A DNA stretch of 64,000 nt, taken from an uncultured Corynebacterium sp. (GTDB lineage: Bacteria; Actinomycetota; Actinomycetes; Mycobacteriales; Mycobacteriaceae). This document shows positions 34,748 to 42,733 of the stretch, piece after piece; the stretch's first letter is position 1; each line of letters starts with the position of its first letter. The stretch is taken from contig CAMIFC010000006.1 in NCBI GenBank assembly GCA_946220775.1, forward strand, positions 4,861-68,860. Reading direction: 5' to 3'. A program made the translations under genes and the position numbers. Under the pieces are notes generated by a model. That model saw only the letters and a program-made list of their open reading frames with translations. It did not search any database and had not been told where the DNA came from.

Positions 34748-35896
34748 ATGAAACCCTCTGCGCCCACCCCAGCGCGGCGAAGCACTCTGGCCTCCCTCGC
34801 GGCCGAGCTTGGGGTCTCGCGCACTACCGTGTCGAACGCCTACAACCGGCCGGATCAGCTATCCCCAGCGCTGCGCGAGCGCATCCTTCGCACCGCGGAA
34901 AAACTCGGCTACCCAGGACCAGACCCGACCGCCCGCTCCCTGCGCACCCAACGCGCCGGGGCAGTCGGGGTGTTGCTTACCGAAGAACTCACCTACGCCT
35001 TCGATGACCAAGCCTCCCTTGAGTTCATGGCTGGCGTGTCCCAGGCTTGTGGAGAGATGGGTGTTTCGATGCTGCTCATACCCGCCGGCGTGCAGGAGGA
35101 CGCCCGCGGCGCCAGCCAGCTGGTCAACCAAGCCGCCGTCGATGGATTCATCGTCTATTCTGTGGCTGCCGAAGACCCCTACCTGGAGGCCGCCGTCGCG
35201 CGCGGCAAGCCCGTCGTCATTTGTGATCAGCCCGCCGACCATCTGGGCCACGGTTTCGTTGGTATCGACGATCAGGAGGCCATCAAGCCAGTTGTTCGTC
35301 GCGTGACGGAGCAGGGACATCGCCGGGTTGGCGTCCTATGTATTCGACTGGATAGGGAACCCAACAACGGTCACGTCAGCGCCGAGCGGTTGGCGACGGC
35401 GCGAATGAAGGTGCAAAAAGACCGGGTGACGGGGGCGCTGGAGGTCCTCACCGAGGCAGGCATCGACGCCGCCGACGTGCCAATCGTGGAGCGCCACATC
35501 AATGACTCAGACAATACCTACGCAGCGGCCGAGGAGCTGCTCACCGCGCACCCGGAACTCACCGCCGTGGTGTGCACGACCGACTCAATGGCGATGGGCG
35601 TTCTCGCCTTCGCGAAGGACGCCGGTCTGCGCATTCCGGAGGACCTTTCCGTCACCGGATTCGACGGCACTCCCATGGCGCAGGACGCCAACCTGGTCAC
35701 AGTCCGTCAGCCCTCACGCACGAAGGGAATGACCAGTGGCGAGCTGCTCGCAGAAGAAATCCGTGCCAGCAAGAAGCGACGCAACACGGCCCGGAGCCGT
35801 GCGACCACAGACGCCGAGGCATCACTCGCGCGCCGGGTCTACCTGGATACCCACGTGCTGGACGGCACATCGATCGCGCCACCGCGGCGGGACTAG
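34748..35896 (+). CDS. ipsA: LacI-family transcriptional regulator (IpsA-like)
   Basis: The 382-residue repressor/activator has a LacI helix-turn-helix (LASLAAELGVSRTTVSNAYN, residues about 13-32) and a periplasmic-binding-protein-like effector domain ending with the FDGTPMAQ segment. Its position between the zinc ABC operon and otsB is that of C. glutamicum cg2910 (IpsA), an inositol-responsive activator of inositol phosphate synthase; that identity rests on position and family, not on a measured match. The start at 34748 is used because the HTH follows directly. The stop overlaps that of otsB in a CTAG. Confidence 0.75.
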   Translation: MKPSAPTPARRSTLASLAAELGVSRTTVSNAYNRPDQLSPALRERILRTAEKLGYPGPDPTARSLRTQRAGAVGVLLTEELTYAFDDQASLEFMAGVSQACGEMGVSMLLIPAGVQEDARGASQLVNQAAVDGFIVYSVAAEDPYLEAAVARGKPVVICDQPADHLGHGFVGIDDQEAIKPVVRRVTEQGHRRVGVLCIRLDREPNNGHVSAERLATARMKVQKDRVTGALEVLTEAGIDAADVPIVERHINDSDNTYAAAEELLTAHPELTAVVCTTDSMAMGVLAFAKDAGLRIPEDLSVTGFDGTPMAQDANLVTVRQPSRTKGMTSGELLAEEIRASKKRRNTARSRATTDAEASLARRVYLDTHVLDGTSIAPPRRD

Positions 35897-36735
35897 CGAC
35901 GCGCGGTCGCCAGCGCTACGAGCGCGTCCCGCATCGCGAATGGGGATTCGAGCGCGCGGGTTGCCCGAGTCCGATCAGTCAACCGCCCGCCGACATGAAC
36001 GCCCAGGTCTTGTTCGCGCAGCACGGCCATGACCGTCTCATCCGTTACGTCATCGCCGCCAAAGAACACCGAATCGATGTCGGTGCCCTGATCCGCCAAC
36101 CGCGCTAGCAGCCCAGCGATGTAGCTGCCCTTCGTGGAGATCGCGACGCTGAGCTCCAAAATATCGCGCCCCCATGTCACCTGAATATCGGTGGGTAGGG
36201 TCTCGGCAAACTCGGCGAGCGCTTCGTCGGCCTTCCGCGCTACCTCTATATCTTCTGCCTGCCGGGAGTGCAGACCCACCGACAACGGCTTGTACTCCAC
36301 CCACAGCCCAGGATCCGTGGCAGCGAGCTCCTCGGCCTTTTCCCCCAAGGCCTTCAACGCGTCGAGCTGAGCCCGGCCCGCGCCATCCGCGGGCTGGTCG
36401 GCCGGCTGTGCGCCATGGGACCCCACGAGTCGAACGTCCCCGTCCCCAGGGTTCGCGAGGATGGGAAGACCGGAGACGTCGCTGAGTTGAGTCAGGTGGC
36501 GTCCGGAAATAAGAACGACCAGAACCCCCGGGCACGCCGCGAGATCCTGCAGTGCCTCGATCGCGCCGGGCACCGCGCGCACGTCGGTGGGGGAATCGGA
36601 AAACTCCGCGAGCGTGCCATCGAAATCCATCGCGACCAGCAGCTGGTCGACCTGGGCAAGCCGGTCGAGGTCGGCGGGGGAGAATTCGGGCAAGTCACGG
36701 TTCGGGGTAGTCACAAAACGATCCTTTCGCGTCAT
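35893..36735 (-). CDS. otsB: Trehalose-6-phosphate phosphatase
   Basis: OtsB removes phosphate from trehalose 6-phosphate. The 280-residue HAD-family protein has the nucleophile motif AMDFDGTLAEFSDSP near residue 36, LISGRHLTQL near 73, and the late motif FFGGDDVTDETVM near 225 with metal-binding aspartates. The start at 36735 is the longest; a GTG at 36714 is also possible. It is part of the otsA-lipoprotein-otsB set on the minus strand. Confidence 0.92.
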   Translation of the reverse strand: MTRKDRFVTTPNRDLPEFSPADLDRLAQVDQLLVAMDFDGTLAEFSDSPTDVRAVPGAIEALQDLAACPGVLVVLISGRHLTQLSDVSGLPILANPGDGDVRLVGSHGAQPADQPADGAGRAQLDALKALGEKAEELAATDPGLWVEYKPLSVGLHSRQAEDIEVARKADEALAEFAETLPTDIQVTWGRDILELSVAISTKGSYIAGLLARLADQGTDIDSVFFGGDDVTDETVMAVLREQDLGVHVGGRLTDRTRATRALESPFAMRDALVALATARR

Positions 36736-36771
36736 GCCGTGCCGACGACCTTTTGCAGACGCCAGCGGTGG

Positions 36772-37278
36772 CTAGTTCGGCCGGGAAATCATGGTGACCG
36801 ACGGTAGCGTCTGCCACTCCTGAGCATCGGGCACAACCCGGGTGAGCTTCAATGAACGGTCATTCGGGCGGGAATAATGCAAGGTCTGGTCGTTGATGAT
36901 GTCCTTCAGGCGATGGGCGTTGCGCTCGTCGGCGGAGTGACAGTCGCGGCGACCGGAGGACATCTGTTCGATGTTCATTTTCTCGACGGTCAATTCCTCG
37001 GCCGGCTCGTCCCACTTCACGTTCGCCGTGAGGTTGTAACAACCGGAAGCGCCCGTAAGCGAGTTTTCCCCGATCACGATGAACAGCCGACCTTCTTGCC
37101 TGCCGGGCAGGTCAGCCGGGGTATCCGGGTCTTGATAGAGGCTCGTGACCTGCCATTGCGTCGTCCCGACCGGCGACGGCCCCTCCGCACAGCCCGAAAG
37201 TCCGAAGGACGCCACCGCCACCAGCCCTAGCCCGCAGAGGCGAGCTGTACGGGGGCGAGTCGAATGATTGCGTCGCAT
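36772..37278 (-). CDS. Small lipoprotein between otsA and otsB, META/HslJ-like
   Basis: The 168-residue protein has a signal peptide and lipobox FGLSGCAEG at about residue 30. The mature part contains GENSLTGASGCYNLTANVKW, reminiscent of META/HslJ domains in which a conserved Gly-Cys turn follows LTG; the resemblance is weak. A second cysteine (RRDCHSAD) could pair with it. Its ATG directly abuts the otsA stop, so it is co-transcribed with the trehalose genes. C. glutamicum has a gene of unknown function at the same place. Role unknown. Confidence 0.7.
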   Translation of the reverse strand: MRRNHSTRPRTARLCGLGLVAVASFGLSGCAEGPSPVGTTQWQVTSLYQDPDTPADLPGRQEGRLFIVIGENSLTGASGCYNLTANVKWDEPAEELTVEKMNIEQMSSGRRDCHSADERNAHRLKDIINDQTLHYSRPNDRSLKLTRVVPDAQEWQTLPSVTMISRPN

Positions 37279-38739
37279 CTAATCCTCATCTCGAAGAACG
37301 TGCAGGAAACTACTGGACCAGTGGTTCACGTCGAAGTGTCGGACGTTCTTCCACAGGGCCTTCATTCGTTTGCGCTTCTTCTTCGGCTTATCAGTGGCGA
37401 CCTTGACGATGGTGGAGGCAATGGCTGCCTTGTCGAATGGGTTGCACAGATAGGCGCTGGTCAGCTGGGTTGCAGCGCCGGTGAATTCCGACAGCACGAG
37501 CGCGCCCGTGCCATCGGAGTGGCAGGAGACGTACTCCTTGGCCACCAGGTTCATGCCGTCCTTGAGTGCGGTGACCAGCAGAATATCGGTGGCAGAGTAG
37601 AGGGCAACTAGCTGGTTGAAAGGCTGGTTGGCGTGCACGTAGTTGATGACCGGTCGGCCCATGGTGCCGTGCTTGCCGTTGATTCGCCCGACGATGCGTT
37701 CCACATCCTGGCGGGTGTGCTGATATTCCTGAAGGCGCTCGCGGGACGGGGTGGCCACCTGAACCATGGAAATATCGTGGGCGGCGATGCCGTATTCCTC
37801 GAGCTTGCGGGAGTCGAGCAATTCCTCGACGGCCAACAAGCGTTGGACAATACCCTTCGTGTAGTCCAGTCGGTCGACACCGGCGAGCAGAATCTTAGGG
37901 TTGCCGAGCTGACTACGCAGTTGATTCGCCGCAGCAATGTTTTCTGGCGACTGCGCCATCGCCGCCACCGAGCGTGAGTCCATGGAAATGGGGAACACAC
38001 CAATACGCGCGGTGTGTTCGCCGAGGGTTACCGTGCCCACCACGGCTTCCTCGCCGGGGAGGCGGGCACCGCGCAGGAACTCTGCGTCGGCAGAATCCCC
38101 GTAGTGCGCGTCATAACCCAAGGCCCGCAGGGTGTAGAGGAAATTGCGGGCGCTGTCCTGGGTATGGAAACCGATCAGGTCTGCGCCCAATGTGCCAGCG
38201 AGAATCTCCGAACGCCATGGCAATTGGCGGAACAATTCCGGGGCGGGGAAGGGGATGTGCAGGAAGAAACCGATCCGCACATCGGGGCGCTCCTCGCGAA
38301 CCATGGCGGGCACCAAGTGCAGTTGATAATCCTGCACCCACACGGTGGCGCTGGGGGCGGCGGTATTGATGACCGCGTCGGCGAAGCGCCGGTTGACCTG
38401 CCGGTAGCGTGCCCACCACGCCCGCTTGTAGCGGGGATGAACGATCAGATCGTGGTAGAGGGGCCAAAGCGCAGCGTTGGAGAAACCTTCGTAGAACTCC
38501 TGATAGTCGGTGGCATCCAGGTTCACCGGAACCAAGGTGAGGCCAGTGTCCTCGGCACTCGGCATGTCTTCGATGCCGACGCGATCCGTGGTTCCCGGCC
38601 AGCCGACCCACGCACCATTGTTGCGCAGCAAGACTGGACGAAGCGCGGTGACGAGGCCGCCAGGGGAGGTTGTCCACTCCCCATCGACCCGGTCAACCGG
38701 AAGCCGGTTGGCCACTACAACGAAATCTGACTTGACCAA
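37279..38739 (-). CDS. otsA: Trehalose-6-phosphate synthase
   Basis: OtsA transfers glucose from UDP-glucose to glucose 6-phosphate. This GT20 enzyme of 486 residues has the N-terminal substrate motif VVVANRLPVD, WVQDYQLHLVPAMVR near 140, GFHTQDSARNF near 205, and VDRLDYTKGIVQRL near 285. It is complete. The product is the precursor of trehalose, which corynebacteria use for compatible solute and for mycolate carriers. It heads the otsA-lipoprotein-otsB unit. Confidence 0.95.
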   Translation of the reverse strand: MVKSDFVVVANRLPVDRVDGEWTTSPGGLVTALRPVLLRNNGAWVGWPGTTDRVGIEDMPSAEDTGLTLVPVNLDATDYQEFYEGFSNAALWPLYHDLIVHPRYKRAWWARYRQVNRRFADAVINTAAPSATVWVQDYQLHLVPAMVREERPDVRIGFFLHIPFPAPELFRQLPWRSEILAGTLGADLIGFHTQDSARNFLYTLRALGYDAHYGDSADAEFLRGARLPGEEAVVGTVTLGEHTARIGVFPISMDSRSVAAMAQSPENIAAANQLRSQLGNPKILLAGVDRLDYTKGIVQRLLAVEELLDSRKLEEYGIAAHDISMVQVATPSRERLQEYQHTRQDVERIVGRINGKHGTMGRPVINYVHANQPFNQLVALYSATDILLVTALKDGMNLVAKEYVSCHSDGTGALVLSEFTGAATQLTSAYLCNPFDKAAIASTIVKVATDKPKKKRKRMKALWKNVRHFDVNHWSSSFLHVLRDED

Positions 38740-38778
38740 CGGTTCTTCATACCCCTCGTGCGTGCTGCGGTGGCTGCG

Positions 38779-39192
38779 TTACTCGCTTGCGGTGGTCTTC
38801 TTCGCAGCCTTCTTTGTGGTTTTCTTGGCGGCGGTCTTCTTAGCAGTGGACTTTCTAGCCGTGCTCTTCTTTGCAGCCTTCTTTGTGGTTTTCTTGGCTG
38901 CCTTTTTGGTCGTCTTCTTTGAGGTCTTCTTTGCAGCCTTTTTAGCTGCCTTCTTGGTGGTCTTGCGGGTGGACTTCTTCTCGTCCTCTTCTACAAGATC
39001 AAGCTCCTCGAGCACCTTGCGGTGAATGAGGCCATCCGGCTCCACACCGAGCATGCTCATCAAGGTCACGCCGTCCAAGAAATCTTCGGCGTAGGTGGCG
39101 ACAATACGCTGAGCAGCCAAGGCGGTTTCATGCTCAACGGCATGGAGCGATTCCGCACTGGCAGGGCGAGTGTCTGTGACCTTTGGTGGCAC
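38779..39192 (-). CDS. Small protein with histone H1-like Lys/Ala/Thr tail
   Basis: The 137-residue protein has a short globular N-terminal part (residues 1-65, AVEHETALAAQRIVATYAEDFLDGV) and a C-terminal tail of about 65 residues built of KKAAKKTT-type repeats with interspersed STARKS. Such tails occur in eukaryotic linker histones and in actinobacterial HupB and bind DNA nonspecifically. The N-terminal part shows no recognised nucleoid-protein fold. It lies between otsA and thrE, where C. glutamicum also has a small gene. A nucleoid or RNA-associated role is inferred from the tail only. Confidence 0.7.
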   Translation of the reverse strand: MPPKVTDTRPASAESLHAVEHETALAAQRIVATYAEDFLDGVTLMSMLGVEPDGLIHRKVLEELDLVEEDEKKSTRKTTKKAAKKAAKKTSKKTTKKAAKKTTKKAAKKSTARKSTAKKTAAKKTTKKAAKKTTASE

Positions 39193-39279
39193 TGGCGATC
39201 CTTTTCCTTCACTGTGATTGGCTTAACGAACGTCGCAACGCGCAGGCGGCGACGAGTTTTCAGACATAACCAGCTTACG

Positions 39280-40920
39280 CTATTTTCCCTCTTCGCCGTG
39301 GGGCAGCTCGGCCTCCGCGGGGTCCGTCGGCTCAGAGTCTTCGCGGTCGCGGGACTTCTTCTTGCGCTTGGCGGACAGCTTGCCCAGGGAATCCGTCGTC
39401 CACTGGCTTCGCGTACCCTGCCTCTTTCGTCGCACCCAGTGCAATGGTTGAGTCGAGGTGGGGTGGTGCCGTTGGCGTCCTGCAAAAACGGTCCGGAAAC
39501 GGGGACGACGCAGGCCCTGGGCGCGGTGCAGAATCCGGGGGCGACGCAACCGACGCGCGATCCACTCACCAAGGACGACGCCAGCCGCCAGGGTCGTCGC
39601 CGTGGCCAGCGCGAGTGCCAGGTTCGACAAACCAACCACGAAATTGTCCTTGAGCAGGGACGACATTCCTCGGTACAGCGCCAAACCAGGAAGGAACGGG
39701 GTGATGCCCGCCGCCGCGGTGATCTGTGGCGGAACCATGTAACGACGGGACAGCAAACCACCCATGATGCCCACCATCGTCGCGGCCACCGCCGAGGCGA
39801 GCATGTTCGAACCGGCGAGCAGTTCCGGAATAACGTAGAAAGCCAAGGACGCCACGAGTGCAGTCGTGGATGCGACCACCGTCGAACGGCGCTCGCAGAA
39901 GCTGGCGAGACAGAAGAACATCGTCGCGAACGCGCCGGAGATGATCTGAACGGTGGTGCCGCCCAGCACGCCGGAAGTATTGGACACGTCCAGGGGTGTC
40001 ATATCGAAACCCACCACATTGACCAGCTGCATTGCTGCACCGATACCCGCGATGATGGCGCCGGTATTGAGGACGGTCTCGAAGAATCTGGCGGATGCGG
40101 TGACCGGAGCTCCCGTCACGGCGTCTTGCAACGCCTGCACCAGCGTGAGCCCTGCGAGGAGGGCCACGATACACGACGCGGTGACCAGCGAAGGTGGGAA
40201 ATACCAGCCCACTTCTGTGGCGAAGTGGGTCACGATCGCGGCTGGTAGGACGGCCACAAAACCGCCGATGAAGTTCTGATAGAACACCGGCAGGGACTTC
40301 GAGGCCAGCCAGGCCGTCGAGAACATGATGAAGATCGTGGTGAACGTCGCGACGAAGGACACGGCGTAGCCACCGCCAAGCAGCAGGGCAATGGAACCGG
40401 CGAACCCGCCCCACGACAGCAACGCCCAGCGCGTGCGGAACGGCAGCGGGCTGTGCTCAATCTTGTTGAGGATATGTTGGGCCAGCTCCAGCGACGTCGC
40501 ACCGTTGACGATCGAGCGGACGAGGCGATCGATTTCAGTCAGCCGGGAGAAGTCCGTGCTGAGTGTTTTCACTACTCGGAAGGCGGAAACCGGGCTGTGC
40601 GTCTCATCGTGCTGGGCATACACCGTGATGGTGTTCAAGGTGATGTCCACGTGCGTGAAGTGCAGGCCATATGCCGCGGCAATCGCCTTGATTTCCGCTT
40701 TGGCATCCGAATTGCCCGTCCCTGCGGACAGGAGCTGATCCCCGATCCGCGCCGCGAGGTTCAACACCTGGTAGATCGTCTCGGCATCCGTCAGATCGAT
40801 CGGTGCCAGCGGGGAAGGGGGTGGCGCCATGCGGATCGCATCAATGGTCGCGCGATTGCCGGTAAATAGCAGGTCGCTGCCTTTTCGAAGGAGCCGAGAT
40901 ACGAAATTTGCCACGGGCAT
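39280..40920 (-). CDS. thrE: Threonine/serine exporter ThrE
   Basis: ThrE exports L-threonine and L-serine using the membrane potential. The 546-residue protein has a soluble N-terminal domain with the ThrE/ComplexF signature (AAAYGLHFTHVDITLNTITV near 95), then about ten membrane helices, and a basic hydrophilic C-terminal tail of about 85 residues that is longer than I recall for C. glutamicum ThrE. I chose ATG 40920 (MPVANFVSRLLRKGSD); the longer frame would run through the tRNA gene. It lies upstream of otsA on the same strand, as in C. glutamicum. Confidence 0.92.
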   Translation of the reverse strand: MPVANFVSRLLRKGSDLLFTGNRATIDAIRMAPPPSPLAPIDLTDAETIYQVLNLAARIGDQLLSAGTGNSDAKAEIKAIAAAYGLHFTHVDITLNTITVYAQHDETHSPVSAFRVVKTLSTDFSRLTEIDRLVRSIVNGATSLELAQHILNKIEHSPLPFRTRWALLSWGGFAGSIALLLGGGYAVSFVATFTTIFIMFSTAWLASKSLPVFYQNFIGGFVAVLPAAIVTHFATEVGWYFPPSLVTASCIVALLAGLTLVQALQDAVTGAPVTASARFFETVLNTGAIIAGIGAAMQLVNVVGFDMTPLDVSNTSGVLGGTTVQIISGAFATMFFCLASFCERRSTVVASTTALVASLAFYVIPELLAGSNMLASAVAATMVGIMGGLLSRRYMVPPQITAAAGITPFLPGLALYRGMSSLLKDNFVVGLSNLALALATATTLAAGVVLGEWIARRLRRPRILHRAQGLRRPRFRTVFAGRQRHHPTSTQPLHWVRRKRQGTRSQWTTDSLGKLSAKRKKKSRDREDSEPTDPAEAELPHGEEGK

Positions 40921-41030
40921 TACCGTACACGGTGGGCCAAGATTCGGTGGGGTTGGGGAAGTGCTGCTAGTCTGTCCACGTCTGTGATGGTTCCGGCTAC
41001 CCAATGGATGGTCGGTGTTCACGCGGATGT

Positions 41031-41103
41031 GCCGAAGTGGCGCAATTGGCAGCGCAACGCACTTGTAATGCGTAGGTTGCGAGTTCAAGTCTCGTCTTCG
41101 GCT
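41031..41103 (+). tRNA. tRNA-Thr (anticodon TGT)
   Basis: The 73-base gene folds as a full cloverleaf. The acceptor stem is GCCGAAG/CTTCGGC with discriminator T, the anticodon stem is ACGCA/TGCGT with loop CTTGTAA (anticodon TGT), and the T-loop contains GTTCAAGTC. No CCA is encoded. It is divergent from thrE, the threonine exporter gene, 110 bases away, which is likely coincidence. Confidence 0.95.
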
Positions 41104-41110
41104 CTGGCTT

Positions 41111-41140
41111 AGCCCCGGAACTTAGTTTCCGGGGCTTTTA
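41111..41140 (+). terminator. Intrinsic terminator of the tRNA-Thr gene
   Basis: A perfect 10-bp stem AGCCCCGGAA/TTCCGGGGCT with a six-base loop is followed by TTTTATT, a textbook rho-independent terminator eight bases after the tRNA. Confidence 0.9.
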
Positions 41141-41325
41141 TTGTGGGGATAAGCAGAAAGAATCAGCGGGGAAACAAACTAGAATTAACCGCCAATTTGT
41201 GGTCAGTTAACCAATGCGAAGCGTCTAGTTTTATAGCGTTTTGACAAATTAGACCCATTCGGGGGATTTTTCTATTTTCGCTGTACAGGGCGTGATTTTG
41301 CGGTACTCTGCGCCTATTGCAATAG

Positions 41326-41362
41326 CTTCGAATCCCTTCGATTAACTGATAAGGATTCGAAG
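41326..41362. promoter_or_regulatory. Inverted repeat upstream of the phosphatase pair
   Basis: Perfect 10-bp arms CTTCGAATCC (41326-41335) and GGATTCGAAG (41353-41362) flank a 17-base AT-rich centre, ending 21 bases before the first possible start of the PAP2 gene. It could be an operator or an mRNA leader hairpin. The rest of the 41141-41383 gap is AT-rich, as expected for a promoter region. Confidence 0.5.
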
Positions 41363-41383
41363 GACGTTTCACACGAGTCAGAT

Positions 41384-42733
41384 ATGGACACCGTTCACAC
41401 CGTCCCCCTGAAAGCGGTTTTGATACTTATGCAACGATCAACCAGAACCACTCGCCGCCGCGCCGCCATCAACCGCCCACTGGCAACAGTGTTGGCCGCG
41501 CTGCTCATCGGTGGAGGCGCCGCCGGCCATGCCACGGCCACCGCGCAGCCCGTTGGATCGCAACTCCCCGACACCTTCGCCACCGGTTCCGTCCAACTTC
41601 CTGGGTCTTATGACCCGGTGGGGCACGATGGTGGCCCAACGCCTCAGCCGTTCCCAGTGTCGGAGTACAACTGGTATCTCTCTGACCTCAGCTCCCACCC
41701 CTTTGGCAACTATGCCTCGCTGATCGACGGGTTCAATGATCTTCGGGCGAACCACCCGGACGTCATGGCGTCCAACCTTGAGCAGGTCGTGCGCATCAAC
41801 AACAACGCGGACGACGGCCAGATCGCCTACGCACAGGAGGATGCCGACGCAGCGAAGGAAGGCGTGCTGCGGATCTACGCGGACGCCCTGGGCGAGGACC
41901 TCGGTCAGCACTTCCGTCAGGCTCTCAAGGAGCATCGTTTGCCGAAGACCCAGATGCTCTTCGGTGGAGCCACTGCCAGGGCGGGAGGGTTGGCGTCCTC
42001 AACCTTCATCGAAAAGACGCTGTACAACAACGATCGTCCGTTCGTCGCTGAGCCGCAAAAAATCAAGAAATACAACAAGCCTGGTCACGATTACTACAGC
42101 ACCTCGAAGTCCTTCCCGTCCGGGCACACGAACCAGGCGACGTGGACGACCACGCTGCTGTCCTACATGCTCCCCGAACTGGCGCCGCAGCTGCTCGCTC
42201 GCGGTGCCGAGGGTGGATATAGCCGAATCGTCTTGGGCGTCCACTACCCGCTGGACGTCATCGGTGGTCGCATGACCGGCACTGCTGCAGCCGCTGACCG
42301 CCTCAACGATCCACGGATGCGCGCCAACCTCGATGCGGCCGCCAATGAAATCCGCGACGAGCTCGAATGGCGCTGCGGTGACACCCTCGAAAATTGTGTG
42401 GCCAAGCAGGCTAGCGAGGGCAAGGCCTACCGCAACAGTGAGGAGGACGCCACCGCGCGCTACACCGAACTCATGACCTACGGTTTCGATCAGGTCTACA
42501 ACGGCGAAGCACCGATGGTCGTTCCGAAGGCAGCACCTGCAGTGTTGCTCGGCGCGTTCCCCAATCTGTCTTATGAACAGCGAGCTGAAGTGCTCCGCCA
42601 AACCGCAATTCCTGCCGGGTACCCGCTTGATAAGCAGGGCGCCGTAGGTTCGTGGCAGCGCCTGAACATCGCGAAGGCCATGACCGCCAAGGTGGACATC
42701 GCCGCTGATGGCAGTGTGAAGGTGGTTAACTAA
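41384..42733 (+). CDS. Secreted PAP2-family acid phosphatase
   Basis: This 449-residue exported phosphatase has a signal region (basic, then ATVLAALLIGGGAAGHATATA) and the PAP2/class A acid phosphatase core with SFPSGHTNQATW near residue 242 and YSRIVLGVHYPLDVIGG near 278, holding the catalytic histidines. The start is uncertain: ATG 41384 or ATG 41429, the latter giving a conventional signal peptide length; neither has a strong ribosome-binding site. The following PhoD gene overlaps its stop by one base (TAATG). The likely role is release of phosphate from organic esters outside the cell, probably under the nearby PhoR/PhoS system. Confidence 0.85.
   Translation: MDTVHTVPLKAVLILMQRSTRTTRRRAAINRPLATVLAALLIGGGAAGHATATAQPVGSQLPDTFATGSVQLPGSYDPVGHDGGPTPQPFPVSEYNWYLSDLSSHPFGNYASLIDGFNDLRANHPDVMASNLEQVVRINNNADDGQIAYAQEDADAAKEGVLRIYADALGEDLGQHFRQALKEHRLPKTQMLFGGATARAGGLASSTFIEKTLYNNDRPFVAEPQKIKKYNKPGHDYYSTSKSFPSGHTNQATWTTTLLSYMLPELAPQLLARGAEGGYSRIVLGVHYPLDVIGGRMTGTAAAADRLNDPRMRANLDAAANEIRDELEWRCGDTLENCVAKQASEGKAYRNSEEDATARYTELMTYGFDQVYNGEAPMVVPKAAPAVLLGAFPNLSYEQRAEVLRQTAIPAGYPLDKQGAVGSWQRLNIAKAMTAKVDIAADGSVKVVN

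Noticed and set aside
41031..41103. Idea that tRNA-Thr marks an integration site
   Set aside because: No repeated tRNA 3' end, integrase or island border was found beside it; the flanking thrE and phosphatase genes look native.
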